Assembly: GCA_018242205.1 (NCBI GenBank)
Contig: JAFECJ010000006.1
Location: forward strand, 62,001-126,000
Origin: Pseudomonadota bacterium
Lineage (GTDB): Bacteria; Pseudomonadota; Alphaproteobacteria; Rhizobiales; Xanthobacteraceae
Length of the DNA: 64,000 bases
Reading direction: 5' to 3'
In this document: in pieces, positions 41,350 to 56,695 of the stretch
Layout of the letters: every line of letters starts with the position of its first letter
Position numbering within the stretch: position 1 is the first letter of the stretch
The notes under the pieces: model-generated
Told to the model about the DNA's origin: nothing
Seen by the model: only the letters and a program-made list of their open reading frames with translations
Databases searched by the model: none
Made by a program: the position numbers and the translations under genes

Positions 41350-41538
41350 GGCAGCGGGTTCCTTGTTGATCCAGTGGTCCGTCCCGGGTGGCCCGGGCGG
41401 GGTCGCGGCCGGCCGGCGCGAACCGCCATGCCGCTGTCGTCGATATATGTAGCGCAGTTCGCGCCGCCACCCCAAGGGGGTCGGCAAGGTGGGAGCGAAA
41501 TGACTGTTAATTCTGGCCTTTTGGAAGAAACCGGCTGG

Positions 41539-41769
41539 TCAGGGCGTGCCGGTCTGCAGCGCCAAGGCGTGGAGCACCCCGCCCATATTGCCCTTCAGGG
41601 CATTGTAGACGAGCTGGTGCTGCTGGACGCGCGATTTGCCGGCGAAGGACGGCGCCAGCACGGTGGCGGCATAGTGATTGCCGTCGCCGGCCAGATCCCG
41701 GATGGTGACCTGCGCGTCCGGAATGCCTTCCTTGATCAGTCGCTCAATCTCGCCCGCATCCATTGCCAT
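41539..41769 (-). CDS. bolA: BolA-family protein
   Basis: A 76-residue BolA-like protein of the IbaG/YrbA short type. MDAGEIERLIKEGIPDAQVTIRDLAGDGNHYAATVLAPSFAG is typical, followed by QQHQLVYNALKG with the helix-turn-helix-like and ligand His. Two in-frame ATGs (41769 and 41763) are possible. By family it forms a [2Fe-2S]-bridged complex with monothiol glutaredoxin, encoded just downstream. Confidence 0.93.
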   Translation of the reverse strand: MAMDAGEIERLIKEGIPDAQVTIRDLAGDGNHYAATVLAPSFAGKSRVQQHQLVYNALKGNMGGVLHALALQTGTP

Positions 41770-41933
41770 TGTCGGTCCTCCTAGGGCCCACCATACGCAA
41801 CCTGCCCGCCAGCGGCAGCCCTTAGCGCAGAATTTGCACCCAAAAAATGTCAGTCCCGGGTCGATCCGATGCGGAGTATAAATGCGGCAGAAACTCACCA
41901 GCCGCGTCTTTCGCGGCCTTTGGAGGGAACGAC

Positions 41934-42917
41934 ATGCCGCACATGCAACGCATTCTGGCAGCGGCGCTGACCGGCGCTCTCGGCATCGCGCTGACACCGG
42001 GCGCCTTCGCCCAGGTCACGGCCGAGCAGCAGGCGGCCATCAAGTCATCCTGCCGCTCTGATTACATGTCGAACTGCATGAGCGTGAAGCCCGGCGGCCC
42101 GGAAGCCCTGCAGTGCCTGCAGCGGAACATGGCCAAGCTGTCGCCATCCTGCCAGAGCGCGGTGAACGCCACCATGCCGAAGCCCGCCCCGGCGGTCGCC
42201 ACGCCCGCTGCGCCGCCGCCCGCCGCTCCGCCGCCGGCTCCGGCTGCGGCGGCCGCACCGGCCGCCCCTGCCCCGGCCATTGTCGCCGCCAAGCCGCCGG
42301 CTGCCAGCATCGCCGTGCCGAAGCCGGCAAAAACCGTGACCTCAGCGGCCGCCGCGGCTCCGGCGGCGCCTCAGGTCACCGCCGCCCAGCAATCGGCGAT
42401 CAAGTCGGCCTGCCGCTCGGACTTCATGGCGAAGTGTTCCGGCGTCCAGCCGGGCGGCGCCCAGGCGCTGCAATGTCTGCAGAAGAACGCGGCGCGGCTG
42501 TCGCCGGGTTGCCAGGCCGCCGTCGGCGCCACCATGCCGAAGCAGGCCGCCGTGCCGCCGGCTGCGACCGCCGTCGCCGCCCCGGCCGCTGCCGACGCGC
42601 CGCCGATGCCGACGGCGATGCAGATGAGCGCGGTCAAGAACACCTGCCGCGCCGACTTCAGGCGCAACTGCAAGGGCGTGGAGCCCGGCGGCCCCGAGGC
42701 GCTGGCCTGTCTGCAGCGCAACGCCGCCCGGCTGTCGCCGAACTGCAAGACGTCGCTCGCCGATATCGCTGATTCGATGCCCGCTGAAGGCGCGGCCGTG
42801 CCGGCTGCGGCCGCGACAACTACGACGACCACCACCACGGAGCACCGCCGGCTGCCGCCCGGCATCACGCCGGCCGGGCGCATTCTCCGCCGCGTGATGG
42901 AGCGCAATCAGCAGTAG
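41934..42917 (+). CDS. Secreted protein with three Cys-rich (GLG1-type) repeats
   Basis: A 327-residue exported protein of unknown function. Signal peptide 1-26 (ends GAFAQ). Three repeats of about 45 residues share the plan C-x6-C...PGG-A-LxCLQ-N-A-LSPxC (beginning KSSCRSDYMSNC, KSACRSDFMAKC and KNTCRADFRRNC), each with four Cys. They match the cysteine-rich repeat of Golgi glycoprotein 1. Ala/Pro-rich linkers join the repeats, and the end has a run of eight Thr and a basic tail. A periplasmic or cell-envelope scaffold is plausible. Confidence 0.82.
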   Translation: MPHMQRILAAALTGALGIALTPGAFAQVTAEQQAAIKSSCRSDYMSNCMSVKPGGPEALQCLQRNMAKLSPSCQSAVNATMPKPAPAVATPAAPPPAAPPPAPAAAAAPAAPAPAIVAAKPPAASIAVPKPAKTVTSAAAAAPAAPQVTAAQQSAIKSACRSDFMAKCSGVQPGGAQALQCLQKNAARLSPGCQAAVGATMPKQAAVPPAATAVAAPAAADAPPMPTAMQMSAVKNTCRADFRRNCKGVEPGGPEALACLQRNAARLSPNCKTSLADIADSMPAEGAAVPAAAATTTTTTTTEHRRLPPGITPAGRILRRVMERNQQ

Positions 42918-42939
42918 GCGACGCGGCCCCGGGCGGGGC

Positions 42940-44445
42940 TCAGGCCGCGACGGCCTCGTCCTCGTCCGCCCAGCCGGCTGCGTCATGCGACGACTGGTCG
43001 AGCTGAGTGAGCGTGCGATTGATCTGTTCGAGGCCGGCCGCCTGCTCGTTGTTGGCGACCGCGATGCCGGAGACGATGCCCGCCACCTTGCGAATTTGGT
43101 CGACGATCTCGGCGAGCGACGAGCCGGCGCTGTTGACGAGATCGACGCCCTCTTTCACGCGCTCGGACGACGAGCTGATGAGCTGGTTGATGTCTTTGGC
43201 CGCCTGCGACGAGCGCTGCGCCAGACTGCGCACTTCGGTCGCCACCACGGCGAAGCCGCGCCCGGCGTCACCGGCGCGCGCCGCTTCGACCGCGGCATTG
43301 AGCGCCAACAGGTTGGTCTGGCGCGCGATCTCGTCGATCACCGAGATGATGTCGGAGATCTTGTGCGAGGACTGCTCGATGCGCGACATCGCCTCGACGG
43401 CCTGGGCGACGATCTGGCCGCTGCGGTCGGCGACATCGCTGGTCTGCGTCGCCACGCGGTCGGCTTCGGCCGCCTCGCCGGCATTTCTCTTCACCGTCGC
43501 GGAAATCTCATCCATGGCGCGGGCGCGTTCGGCCACCGCACGGCTGCGCTCGTTCGCCGCACGCGCGGCCTGATCGGCGCGCTGCCGGCGCTGCGCGTCG
43601 ACGCGCTCACGCAGCGCTGCCGCTTCCGCCTCGGCCTCTTCCTTGGCGCGCGTGGCTTCGCCGAGCGCCGTCACCGCGGCGCGCATCTCCTCGATCTCGT
43701 TCATATGCGCGGTGTCGAGCTTCGCGCCCGAGGCGCGGCTCGCCATGGCAACGAGTTCGCCACACATCGCGCCGACCGGCGCGAAGATGCGGCGGACCAG
43801 GAAGAATATCGCCGCTCCCGCGATCGCAATGACGATCAGGCCGCCGATCAGGCTCATCGTCATCAGGCTTTGCAACACGGTGAAGAACGCGGCCTTCTTG
43901 ACGCCGACATAGGCGATGCCGAGCACATCGCTGCCGCTCATGATCGGCTCGTACACCGTCAGATATTCGGTGCCGAGAATGTTGGCCTCGCCGCGATAGG
44001 TCTGCTTCTTGGTGAACACGGTGTCGTACACCGGACCGGGCGCCAGCTTGGTACCGACCGCGCGCGAACCATCCGGCTTGGCGACATTGGTCGCCACGCG
44101 CAGGTCGCCCATGAACACGGTCGCCGTGCCGCCGGCGATCGCCTTGACGCGATCGACGGCCTCGAAGTTGTTATTGACCAGCGTATTGCCGAAATAGAAC
44201 TTGTCGCCGTCGCGGCGCGGCGGACCGTAGGCCTGCAGCGCGCTATCGAGCAGCTTGATGTTGATGTCGAGCGCCTCCTGGGCGCGCCGATACATCTCGC
44301 TCTTGGTGATCGAGATCGACGTCCAGATCGAAACGCCAACCGCGAGCGCCATGGTGATGATCGCCATCATGGTGAGGCGCGAGGTCAGGCTGAAACGGTT
44401 GGTCAAGCGGGCAAAACGGCGCGGCAACGAGGTCGATAATGTCAT
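42940..44445 (-). CDS. Methyl-accepting chemotaxis protein
   Basis: A 501-residue chemoreceptor. TM1 is at about 24-46; a Cache-type periplasmic domain spans about 47-195 ([23 protein letters not shown] ... [19 protein letters not shown]); TM2 is at about 200-220; a HAMP-like linker and long coiled coil lead to the signalling tip [36 protein letters not shown]. The C-terminus is acidic ([10 protein letters not shown]) and has no WExxF pentapeptide for CheR/CheB tethering. Single gene, no other chemotaxis genes nearby. Ligand unknown. Confidence 0.95.
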   Translation of the reverse strand: MTLSTSLPRRFARLTNRFSLTSRLTMMAIITMALAVGVSIWTSISITKSEMYRRAQEALDINIKLLDSALQAYGPPRRDGDKFYFGNTLVNNNFEAVDRVKAIAGGTATVFMGDLRVATNVAKPDGSRAVGTKLAPGPVYDTVFTKKQTYRGEANILGTEYLTVYEPIMSGSDVLGIAYVGVKKAAFFTVLQSLMTMSLIGGLIVIAIAGAAIFFLVRRIFAPVGAMCGELVAMASRASGAKLDTAHMNEIEEMRAAVTALGEATRAKEEAEAEAAALRERVDAQRRQRADQAARAANERSRAVAERARAMDEISATVKRNAGEAAEADRVATQTSDVADRSGQIVAQAVEAMSRIEQSSHKISDIISVIDEIARQTNLLALNAAVEAARAGDAGRGFAVVATEVRSLAQRSSQAAKDINQLISSSSERVKEGVDLVNSAGSSLAEIVDQIRKVAGIVSGIAVANNEQAAGLEQINRTLTQLDQSSHDAAGWADEDEAVAA

Positions 44446-44725
44446 GACTGGATTCCGGACCGGAGCGTGAGGTCAAGGTGACGGAAGGGCCAAATAGGGC
44501 CCGGTAAACGGCCGCGTCCGGGCACGCCAAATAGGGCGGTATGACACGGCCGCCCACATGGTAAACGAGACGAATTAAACAAAGCCTTTCGGCGCTTCTT
44601 AATCTACATTATGCAACGAACTACCGTCCGCACAGGGCGCGCCGAATAAACAAGCCAGACCGGGAACCCACTCCTGGCCGGCCATATAGGCCAGCAGCCA
44701 GCCTTCGTTGCGGCAACTGGCGCAT

Positions 44726-45619
44726 TCATCCGAACACAAGCGCGCGATGGACTGCCGTGCCGGCCGTCACGCCATCGGCCACCGCCCAACTGACGCTATG
44801 AGGCACTCTTGCGATATCGCCCGCCGCATAGACGCCCGCTACAGAGGTCAACTTGTTGGCGTCGGTTTGGATGATAGGCCCGAGCGGCCCGTCGATCAGT
44901 TGAACTCCCAAATGATCGGCGAGCGGGCTGCCAAGGTGGGATTCCGGCGCGACATAGAGGGCGGCGATTTGGTGAATGCGGCCGTCCTTCAGCGTGATGG
45001 TCGACAATGCGCTGCCCTCACCTTCGAGGTGTTCGACAGGTTCTGTCTCTATGGCAATGCCACGACGCGACAGAACCTCGGCGTCCTCGGGACGGAGAAT
45101 GGCCCCATTCAAGAACAATGTCGTCGGTCCCCATTCCGCAATCAGCCGCGCTTGATGGACCGACATCTCGTTGCGGTACAGAACGCCCAGCGGCCGATCG
45201 CTGAACTCGAAGCCGTGGCAATAAGGACAATGAAGCGCCGTCTTGCCCCAGCGTTCGGCGAGGCCGGCAATGGCGGGCAGCACATCGCGAAGCCCGAAGG
45301 CGAGAATCAAGGTGCGGGCTTCGATCGTTTCACCGTTCGCCAGCCGGACAGCAAAGCCATCGCCATGCGGCTGGACTTCACTCGCCTCCGCGCTTCTCAG
45401 ACGTACGGTGGGATAAGCGGAGAGATGCTCGCGCGCGGTTTCGAGAATCGTCACCGGGTTCTGACCATCTTGGCCGAGGAAGCCATGCGAGGCGGTGGCA
45501 AAACGGTTGCGGGGCTTGCCGGTATCGAGGACGTCAACGCTGCGTCGGGCGCGTCCAAGATAGGTCGCCGCTGCCAGACCGGCAAAGCCGCCACCGACGA
45601 TGATCGTGTCATTCAGCAT
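44726..45619 (-). CDS. Thioredoxin-reductase-like NAD(P)/FAD oxidoreductase
   Basis: A 297-residue flavoprotein. FAD motif TIIVGGGFAGLAAATYLGRA at the start, redox pair in HCPYCHGFEFS (CxxC), and the closing VYAAGDIARVP. The layout is that of low-molecular thioredoxin reductases (HcbX/TrxR-like), but the substrate may be another disulfide. I chose the ATG at 45619. Its first 11 bases overlap the end of the Rrf2 regulator gene, so the two form an operon; the pair is probably a redox or nitrosative-stress switch. Confidence 0.88.
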   Translation of the reverse strand: MLNDTIIVGGGFAGLAAATYLGRARRSVDVLDTGKPRNRFATASHGFLGQDGQNPVTILETAREHLSAYPTVRLRSAEASEVQPHGDGFAVRLANGETIEARTLILAFGLRDVLPAIAGLAERWGKTALHCPYCHGFEFSDRPLGVLYRNEMSVHQARLIAEWGPTTLFLNGAILRPEDAEVLSRRGIAIETEPVEHLEGEGSALSTITLKDGRIHQIAALYVAPESHLGSPLADHLGVQLIDGPLGPIIQTDANKLTSVAGVYAAGDIARVPHSVSWAVADGVTAGTAVHRALVFG

Positions 45620-46073
45620 GGATCGTCTCCAACGCAAAATCAGCACCGCGCTTGGCGAAACGCCTGTCGAAACTTTCGCTCAACTGAGCCAGCGTCACCT
45701 CGCTGAAACGGCGCAGCAACAAAGCCTCGGCTTCGGCGAAGGCGCTGCCGAGCGCCTCGTTGACTGCCTGTTCGACCAGACAGCCCGGGGCGTCGTTGCG
45801 GTTCGACATCGCCAGAACGTCCGGCTTTCCGAGCGCCAGATAGATGTCGTGCAAAGTGATGCGCGCCGGGTCGCGGGCGATGGTCCAGCCGCCGCCATGA
45901 CCCTTCTCGGAATGAACCAGGCCCGTATCGCGCAGGCCCGCCATGGTGCGCCGGACCACGACCGGGTTGGTGGCCATGGCGCGCGCCAGGGCCTCGGATG
46001 TCAGCGGTTCCGACTGCCGCGCCATATGCAAAAGGATATGCAGAACGCCCGATAATCGACTGTCGCGTCTCAT
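45609..46073 (-). CDS. Rrf2-family transcriptional regulator
   Basis: A 154-residue Rrf2 regulator. Winged HTH at about 5-60 (LSGVLHILLHMARQSEPLTSEALARAMATNPVVVRRTMAGLRD) with the wing GGWTIARDPARITLHDIY. It contains a single Cys (APGCLVEQ), so it lacks the three-Cys cluster site of IscR/NsrR and may sense by thiol oxidation, like YwnA-type members. The start codon lies within a perfect palindrome and has no Shine-Dalgarno. It overlaps the reductase gene by 11 bases. Confidence 0.9.
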   Translation of the reverse strand: MRRDSRLSGVLHILLHMARQSEPLTSEALARAMATNPVVVRRTMAGLRDTGLVHSEKGHGGGWTIARDPARITLHDIYLALGKPDVLAMSNRNDAPGCLVEQAVNEALGSAFAEAEALLLRRFSEVTLAQLSESFDRRFAKRGADFALETIHAE

Positions 46074-46086
46074 GTAACTTTACATG
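46071..46086 (-). promoter_or_regulatory. Palindromic operator on the rrf2 start codon
   Basis: CATGTAA (46071-46077), CT, TTACATG (46080-46086), perfect, plus a further CATG at 46090-46093. A -35-like TTGACG lies at 46109-46104 on the minus strand; at 17-18 bases spacing the -10 falls in the palindrome and the transcript would begin about at the ATG (46073). Probable Rrf2 binding site. Confidence 0.58.
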
Positions 46087-46139
46087 GTACATGATGAGCC
46101 AAACGTCAAGGCCCGGCGCGAAACGCTCGTCAGGGTTTT

Positions 46140-48350
<2,211 letters not shown>

Positions 48351-48515
48351 GGGATTCCTGAGGGCAGCGGCGCAATTTTGCCTAGCACGGACACCCCGGG
48401 ACTTAGACACCCTAATGCGCGGCTTCCAGAGGAAATTCGGGCCCGTCCAGCATCCAGCGCCCCGACTGCGGCCTTGTACCGCCTGCGCGGCCGGCTCGGA
48501 ACGCCGGAGACGGCC

Positions 48516-49217
48516 TCAGGCCGCCTTTTTGAGCGCCTCGGCCAAGCCGGCGAACAGGCCGCGGCCGTCGGTCGAGCCGATCTCGGCTTCGACGTGATTT
48601 TCCGGATGCGGCATCATACCGAGCACATTGCCGCGGTCATTGACGATGCCGGCAATGGCGTTGATGGCGCCGTTATGGTTCCAGTCCGGATCGATCATGC
48701 CGTCGGGCGACGAGTAGCGGAAAATCACCCGCCCCTCGCCCTCGAGCCGCGCGATGGTCTCGCCATCGGCAATGTAATTGCCCTCGCCATGGGCCACCGG
48801 CACGCGGATCACCTGTCCGGCATTGTAGCCGCGGGTGAACGGCGTGTCCGAGCGCTCGACCTTGAGGAACACGTCGCGACAGATGAAGCGCAGGTTCTCG
48901 TTGCGCATCAATACGCCCGGCAACAGGCCGGATTCGCACAGAATCTGGAAGCCGTTGCAGACGCCGAGCACCAGGCCGCCGCCGGCGGCGAATTTGCGCA
49001 CCGCGTCCATCACCGGCGAGCGCGCGGCAATGGCGCCGCAACGCAGGTAGTCGCCGTAGGAAAAGCCGCCCGGCACCACGACCAGGTCGGTGCCGGCCGG
49101 CAGTTCGTGCTCGGCATGCCAGACCATCGCCGGTTCATGACCGGAGGTCAGCTTTAGGGTGCGCGCCATATCGCGCTCGCGATTGATTCCGGGGAAGACG
49201 AGGACGGCGGCTTTCAT
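48516..49217 (-). CDS. purQ: Phosphoribosylformylglycinamidine synthase subunit PurQ
   Basis: Glutaminase subunit of FGAM synthase, 233 residues, class I amidotransferase. The nucleophile Cys is in [10 protein letters not shown], and the partner His and Glu are near the end ([14 protein letters not shown]). The N-terminus [19 protein letters not shown] is typical. It follows purS by 16 bases, so they are surely co-transcribed. Confidence 0.96.
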   Translation of the reverse strand: MKAAVLVFPGINRERDMARTLKLTSGHEPAMVWHAEHELPAGTDLVVVPGGFSYGDYLRCGAIAARSPVMDAVRKFAAGGGLVLGVCNGFQILCESGLLPGVLMRNENLRFICRDVFLKVERSDTPFTRGYNAGQVIRVPVAHGEGNYIADGETIARLEGEGRVIFRYSSPDGMIDPDWNHNGAINAIAGIVNDRGNVLGMMPHPENHVEAEIGSTDGRGLFAGLAEALKKAA

Positions 49218-49233
49218 GGCGAGTGGCTCGATT

Positions 49234-49476
49234 CTATCCGATGACCTCGACGCGATAATTCTCGATCACCGTATTCGCCAGCAGCTTATCGGCGGCCTCG
49301 TTGAGCAGCGCCTCGGCTTTTTTCGGGTCGCCGCCCTCGATCTCGATGTCGAACACCTTGCCCTGGCGGACCGAGGCGACACCCTGAATACCGAGCGAAC
49401 GCAGTGCACCTTCGATCGCCTTGCCCTGCGGATCGAGAACGCCGGATTTCAGGGTAACGGTGACGCGAGCTTTCAT
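49234..49476 (-). CDS. purS: Phosphoribosylformylglycinamidine synthase subunit PurS
   Basis: The small structural subunit (80 residues) that couples PurQ to Pur[30 protein letters not shown] is the classic start; [32 protein letters not shown] the end. I chose the ATG at 49476; a longer frame runs through the purC terminator and is not plausible. Confidence 0.95.
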   Translation of the reverse strand: MKARVTVTLKSGVLDPQGKAIEGALRSLGIQGVASVRQGKVFDIEIEGGDPKKAEALLNEAADKLLANTVIENYRVEVIG

Positions 49477-49503
49477 CGGTGTTTCCAACGCGGATCTAGA
49501 AGC

Positions 49504-49528
49504 AAAACGGGGGCCAACAAGGCCCCCG
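49504..49528 (-). terminator. Rho-independent terminator after purC
   Basis: On the minus strand: CGGGGGCC / GGCCCCCG stem with five-base loop (49508-49528), followed by TTTTGCTTCT. It lies 47 bases after the purC stop and 28 bases before the purS start, so most purC transcripts should end before purS. Confidence 0.8.
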
Positions 49529-49574
49529 GTTAGCATCCTTGCGGATTCGGCTCAATAACGGCGAATCGCCGTCC

Positions 49575-50342
49575 TCAGCCTTTCACCAGCACCGGCCCGG
49601 AGCCCTGCGGCCGCTCGCCCTCGGCAACGATGCCGAGACGCTTGGCAACTTCGGTATAGGCCTCGACCAGCCCGCCCATGTCGCGGCGGAAACGGTCCTT
49701 GTCCATCTTGTCGTTGGTCTTGATGTCCCACAACCGGCAGGAATCCGGCGAGATCTCGTCGGCGACGACGATGCGCATCACGTCGTTTTCCCACAGCCGG
49801 CCGGTTTCCATCTTGAAGTCGACGAGACGGATGCCGACGCCGAGGAACAGGCCCGACAGGAAGTCGTTGACGCGGATGGCGAGCGCCATGATGTCGTCGA
49901 TTTCCTGGGGCGAGGCCCAGCCGAACGCCGTGATGTGCTCTTCCGACACCATCGGGTCGTTGAGCTTGTCGTTCTTGTAATAGAACTCGATGATCGAGCG
50001 CGGCAGCTGCGTACCTTCCTCGATGCCGAGGCGGGTCGCCAGCGAGCCGGCGGCGACGTTGCGCACCACGACTTCGAGCGGAATGATTTCCACCTCGCGG
50101 ATCAACTGCTCGCGCATGTTGAGCCGGCGGATGAAGTGAGTGGGCACGCCGATATCGTTCAAGTGCTGGAAGACGTATTCCGAGATACGGTTGTTCAGAA
50201 CGCCCTTGCCTTCGATCACCTCATGCTTTTTGGCGTTGAAGGCGGTGGCGTCGTCCTTGAAGTGCTGAATCAGCGTCCCTGGCTCCGGGCCCTCATAGAG
50301 GACCTTCGCCTTGCCTTCGTAAATGCGGCGGCGTCGGCTCAT
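49575..50342 (-). CDS. purC: SAICAR synthetase
   Basis: Phosphoribosylaminoimidazole-succinocarboxamide synthase, 255 residues. Family starts such as [20 protein letters not shown] support the ATG at 50342; one at 50372 would add ten residues. Key stretches: [30 protein letters not shown] and SPDSCRLWD. In the pathway it precedes PurB (purB at 33203). It is separated from purS by a terminator. Confidence 0.96.
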   Translation of the reverse strand: MSRRRRIYEGKAKVLYEGPEPGTLIQHFKDDATAFNAKKHEVIEGKGVLNNRISEYVFQHLNDIGVPTHFIRRLNMREQLIREVEIIPLEVVVRNVAAGSLATRLGIEEGTQLPRSIIEFYYKNDKLNDPMVSEEHITAFGWASPQEIDDIMALAIRVNDFLSGLFLGVGIRLVDFKMETGRLWENDVMRIVVADEISPDSCRLWDIKTNDKMDKDRFRRDMGGLVEAYTEVAKRLGIVAEGERPQGSGPVLVKG

Positions 50343-50638
50343 CGGGATGTACCGTGGTTGGTGGATGTCCATGGGTGCCGTGGTTCCCTTTTAAATCAAA
50401 AGCGTCAAGATCCGCGGCTGTGGTCCGGGCTGATCGTTCGAACGCAAAATGAAAGTCGCTCTGCGCTAAAACGGCTGGGCCACGAGGTCAACCTAGCCCA
50501 ACGGTTCGGGCAGCACAATCGACGGGGTGCGACGTTTTCCACTTCGCAATTTTGCCGTAATAAGAGGCGCGTAGGTTGCCTTGACCCCCGTCGGGCGATA
50601 TGCAAGCGCATTATAATCCTGTCAATCGTGAGGGCGGC

Positions 50639-50953
50639 ATGACGACGTTCGACAAGCGCGAAGAAGGCTTCGAAAAGAAATTCGCGCATGACGAGGAATT
50701 GCAGTTCAAGGCGATGGCTCGCCGCAACAAGCTTCTCGGCCTTTGGGCCGCGGGCCTGCTCGGCAAGTCCGGTCCGGACGCCGAGGCCTATGCCAAGGAG
50801 GTCGTGCTGTCGGACTTCGAGGAAGCCGGCGACCACGACGTTTTCAAGAAGGTCGCGAAGGACCTTGAGGGCAAAGGCATCACCGAGCAGCAGATTCGCG
50901 CCCAGATGAACGAACTTCTGGCGCAGGCGGTCGCGCAGATCCAGAAAAGCTGA
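50639..50953 (+). CDS. DUF1476 protein (F1Fo-ATPase zeta inhibitor-like)
   Basis: A 104-residue, largely helical protein of the DUF1476 family; the Paracoccus member is the zeta subunit, a natural inhibitor of the F1-ATPase. TTFDKREEGFEKKFAHDEELQFKAMARRNKLLGLWAA is the signature start, with the inhibitory N-terminal segment. Start at 50639 chosen by family; a longer frame upstream lacks similarity. Next to purC and divergent from it, as in other Hyphomicrobiales. Confidence 0.92.
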   Translation: MTTFDKREEGFEKKFAHDEELQFKAMARRNKLLGLWAAGLLGKSGPDAEAYAKEVVLSDFEEAGDHDVFKKVAKDLEGKGITEQQIRAQMNELLAQAVAQIQKS

Positions 50954-50959
50954 GGGCGG

Positions 50960-51759
50960 ATGGCAATGACCGCCTTCTCGCTCGCCCGCCGGCTGCGCGC
51001 GGGCGAGACTGTATTCTCCGGCTGGTGCATGATGGGGTCTCCCATCGTGGCCGAGACCATTGCGCGCGAAGGCTTCCCGGCGGTCGTGCTCGACGCGCAG
51101 CACGGGCTGTGGGATACGACCGAGCTGATCGCCGGTATCGGCGGCGTCCATCACGCCGGCTCCGCCCCCTTCGTCCGGGTGCCGCTCGACGATTTCGCCC
51201 TGGTCAGCCGCGCGCTCGATTTCGGCGCCGAAGGCATCATCGCACCGATGATCAACAAGGCCGACGACGCGCGGCGCTTTGCCGCCGCCGCCAAATACCC
51301 GCCGCTCGGCGAGCGCTCGTTCGGACCGCCGCGCGCCACCATGCTGCAAGGCCAGATGCCGGCGACCGATTACCTGCGCGCCGCCAATGACGGCACCCTC
51401 ACCTTCGCCATGATCGAGACGCCGGAAGCGCTTGCCAATGTCGAGGCGATCGCCGCGACGCCCGGCATCGACGCGCTGTTCATCGGCCCCTACGATCTGT
51501 CGACCTCATTGTCGACCGGCAAGGCGCAGGACATCGACGCGCCCGAGGTCAATGCCGCGATCGACCGGATCTGCGCCGCCGCCAACAAGGCCGGCAAGAT
51601 TCCCGGCATCTACTGCCGCGACGCGCAGCGCGCGCTCGACATGGCCAAACGGGGCTTCCGCTTCATGACCGTCGGCAGCGATTTCAGCGTGGTGCGCGAG
51701 GGCTCGGCTGCGGCGTTGAAGATGCTGCCGATGAAGGCGACCGGCGCCCGCGACGCGTT

Positions 51760-51763
<4 letters not shown>
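50960..51763 (+). CDS. HpcH/HpaI-family aldolase
   Basis: A class II (metal-dependent) pyruvate aldolase of 267 residues. FSGWCMMGSPIVAETIAREGFPAVVLDAQHG contains the general-base His; VRVPLDDFALVSRALDFGAEGIIAPMI and ALFIGPYDLSTSL are the metal and substrate-binding parts. In the family, members cleave 2-keto-3-deoxy acids (HpaI, RhmA); the natural substrate here is not readable. It follows DUF1476 by 6 bases and overlaps the convergent methyltransferase end by 4. Confidence 0.9.
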
Positions 51764-55328
<3,565 letters not shown>

Positions 55329-55337
55329 TAACGGATA

Positions 55338-55369
55338 CCGGCGCGCTCCGACGAGCGCGCCGGATTTTC
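55338..55369 (+). terminator. Terminator between the two isocitrate dehydrogenase genes
   Basis: A 10-base perfect stem CCGGCGCGCT / AGCGCGCCGG, six-base loop, followed by ATTTTC. It separates transcription of the two IDH genes. Confidence 0.75.
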
Positions 55370-55418
55370 AGCTCACTGGCGATACCTGCCGGTTCTCCAA
55401 AAAAAATGGCTTTCTAAT

Positions 55419-56633
55419 ATGGCGAAGATCAAGGTGAAGAACCCCGTCGTCGAAATGGACGGCGACGAGATGACGCGCATCATCTGGCAGCTCATCAAGG
55501 ACAAGCTGATCCACCCTTATCTCGACATCGATCTTCTGTATTACGACCTGTCAGTTGAGAAGCGCGACGAGACCAACGACCAAATCACCGTCGACGCCGC
55601 CAACAAGACCAAGGAAGTCGGCGTCGCCGTCAAGTGCGCCACCATCACGCCGGACGAAGGCCGCGTGCAGGAGTTCGGCCTCAAGGAAATGTGGCGCTCG
55701 CCGAACGGCACCATCCGCAACATCCTCGGCGGCACCATTTTCCGCGAGCCCATCATCTGCAAGAACGTGCCGCGCCTGGTGCCGGGCTGGACCCAGCCCA
55801 TCATCATCGGCCGCCACGCCTATGGCGACCAGTATCGCGCCACCGATTTCAAATTCCCCGGCAAGGGCACACTGACGCTCAAGTTCGTCGGCGACGACGG
55901 CCAGGTGATCGAGAAGGAAGTGTTCAAGGCGCCGGGCTCCGGCGTCACCATGGCCATGTACAATCTCGATGAATCGATCATCGACTTCGCCCGCGCCTCG
56001 ATGAACTACGCGCTGAACCGCGGCTACCCGCTCTATCTGTCGACCAAGAACACCATCCTGAAGCAGTACGATGGCCGCTTCATGGAGCTGTTCCAAAAGG
56101 TGTTCGACGAGGAATTCAAGGATAAGTTCGAGGCCAAGAAGCTCATCTACCAGCACCGCCTGATCGACGACATGGTCGCCTCGGCGCTGAAATGGTCGGG
56201 CGGCTATGTCTGGGCTTGCAAGAACTACGACGGCGACGTGCAGTCCGACACCGTGGCGCAGGGCTTCGGTTCGCTCGGCCTGATGACCTCGGTATTGATG
56301 ACGCCGGACGGCAAGGTCGTCGAAGCGGAGGCCGCGCACGGCACCGTGACGCGCCATTACCGCCAGCACCAGCGCGGCGAGGAAACCTCGACCAATTCGA
56401 TCGCCTCGATCTTCGCCTGGACCCGCGGCCTGGCGCACCGCGCCAAGCTCGACAACAATGACGCGCTGATGAAGTTCTCGCTGACGCTGGAAAAGGTCTG
56501 CATCGACACCGTGCAGGCCGGCTTCATGACCAAGGACCTCGCCCTGCTGGTCGGCCCCGACCAGAAGTGGCTGTCGACCACCGGCTTCCTCGACAAGATC
56601 GACGACAATTTGAAGAAGGCGATGGCGGCATAG
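55419..56633 (+). CDS. icd: Dimeric NADP-dependent isocitrate dehydrogenase
   Basis: 404-residue homodimeric-type IDH, eukaryote-like, standard for alphaproteobacteria. [29 protein letters not shown] is diagnostic; the active-site loops [19 protein letters not shown] and [12 protein letters not shown] follow. No clear Shine-Dalgarno before the ATG. Second of two IDH genes; whether both are expressed, or under different conditions, is open. Confidence 0.96.
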   Translation: MAKIKVKNPVVEMDGDEMTRIIWQLIKDKLIHPYLDIDLLYYDLSVEKRDETNDQITVDAANKTKEVGVAVKCATITPDEGRVQEFGLKEMWRSPNGTIRNILGGTIFREPIICKNVPRLVPGWTQPIIIGRHAYGDQYRATDFKFPGKGTLTLKFVGDDGQVIEKEVFKAPGSGVTMAMYNLDESIIDFARASMNYALNRGYPLYLSTKNTILKQYDGRFMELFQKVFDEEFKDKFEAKKLIYQHRLIDDMVASALKWSGGYVWACKNYDGDVQSDTVAQGFGSLGLMTSVLMTPDGKVVEAEAAHGTVTRHYRQHQRGEETSTNSIASIFAWTRGLAHRAKLDNNDALMKFSLTLEKVCIDTVQAGFMTKDLALLVGPDQKWLSTTGFLDKIDDNLKKAMAA

Positions 56634-56695
56634 GCGGCCTTCAGAAAGGGCCGGCGTGAGCCATCTTTAGGAACAGGCCGGCGCCGGCCTCCGCT

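Noticed and set aside
42940..44445. Chemoreceptor with CheR-binding pentapeptide
   Set aside because: The C-terminus is [10 protein letters not shown], which does not fit the WExxF motif.
50581..50617. Sigma-70 promoter (TTGACC and TATAAT) before the DUF1476 gene
   Set aside because: The hexamers are 25 bases apart, too far for one promoter.
56675..56690. Perfect 16-base palindrome between icd and the potassium channel gene
   Set aside because: AGGCCGGCGCCGGCCT has no loop and no T-tract, and such GC palindromes occur by chance at this base composition.
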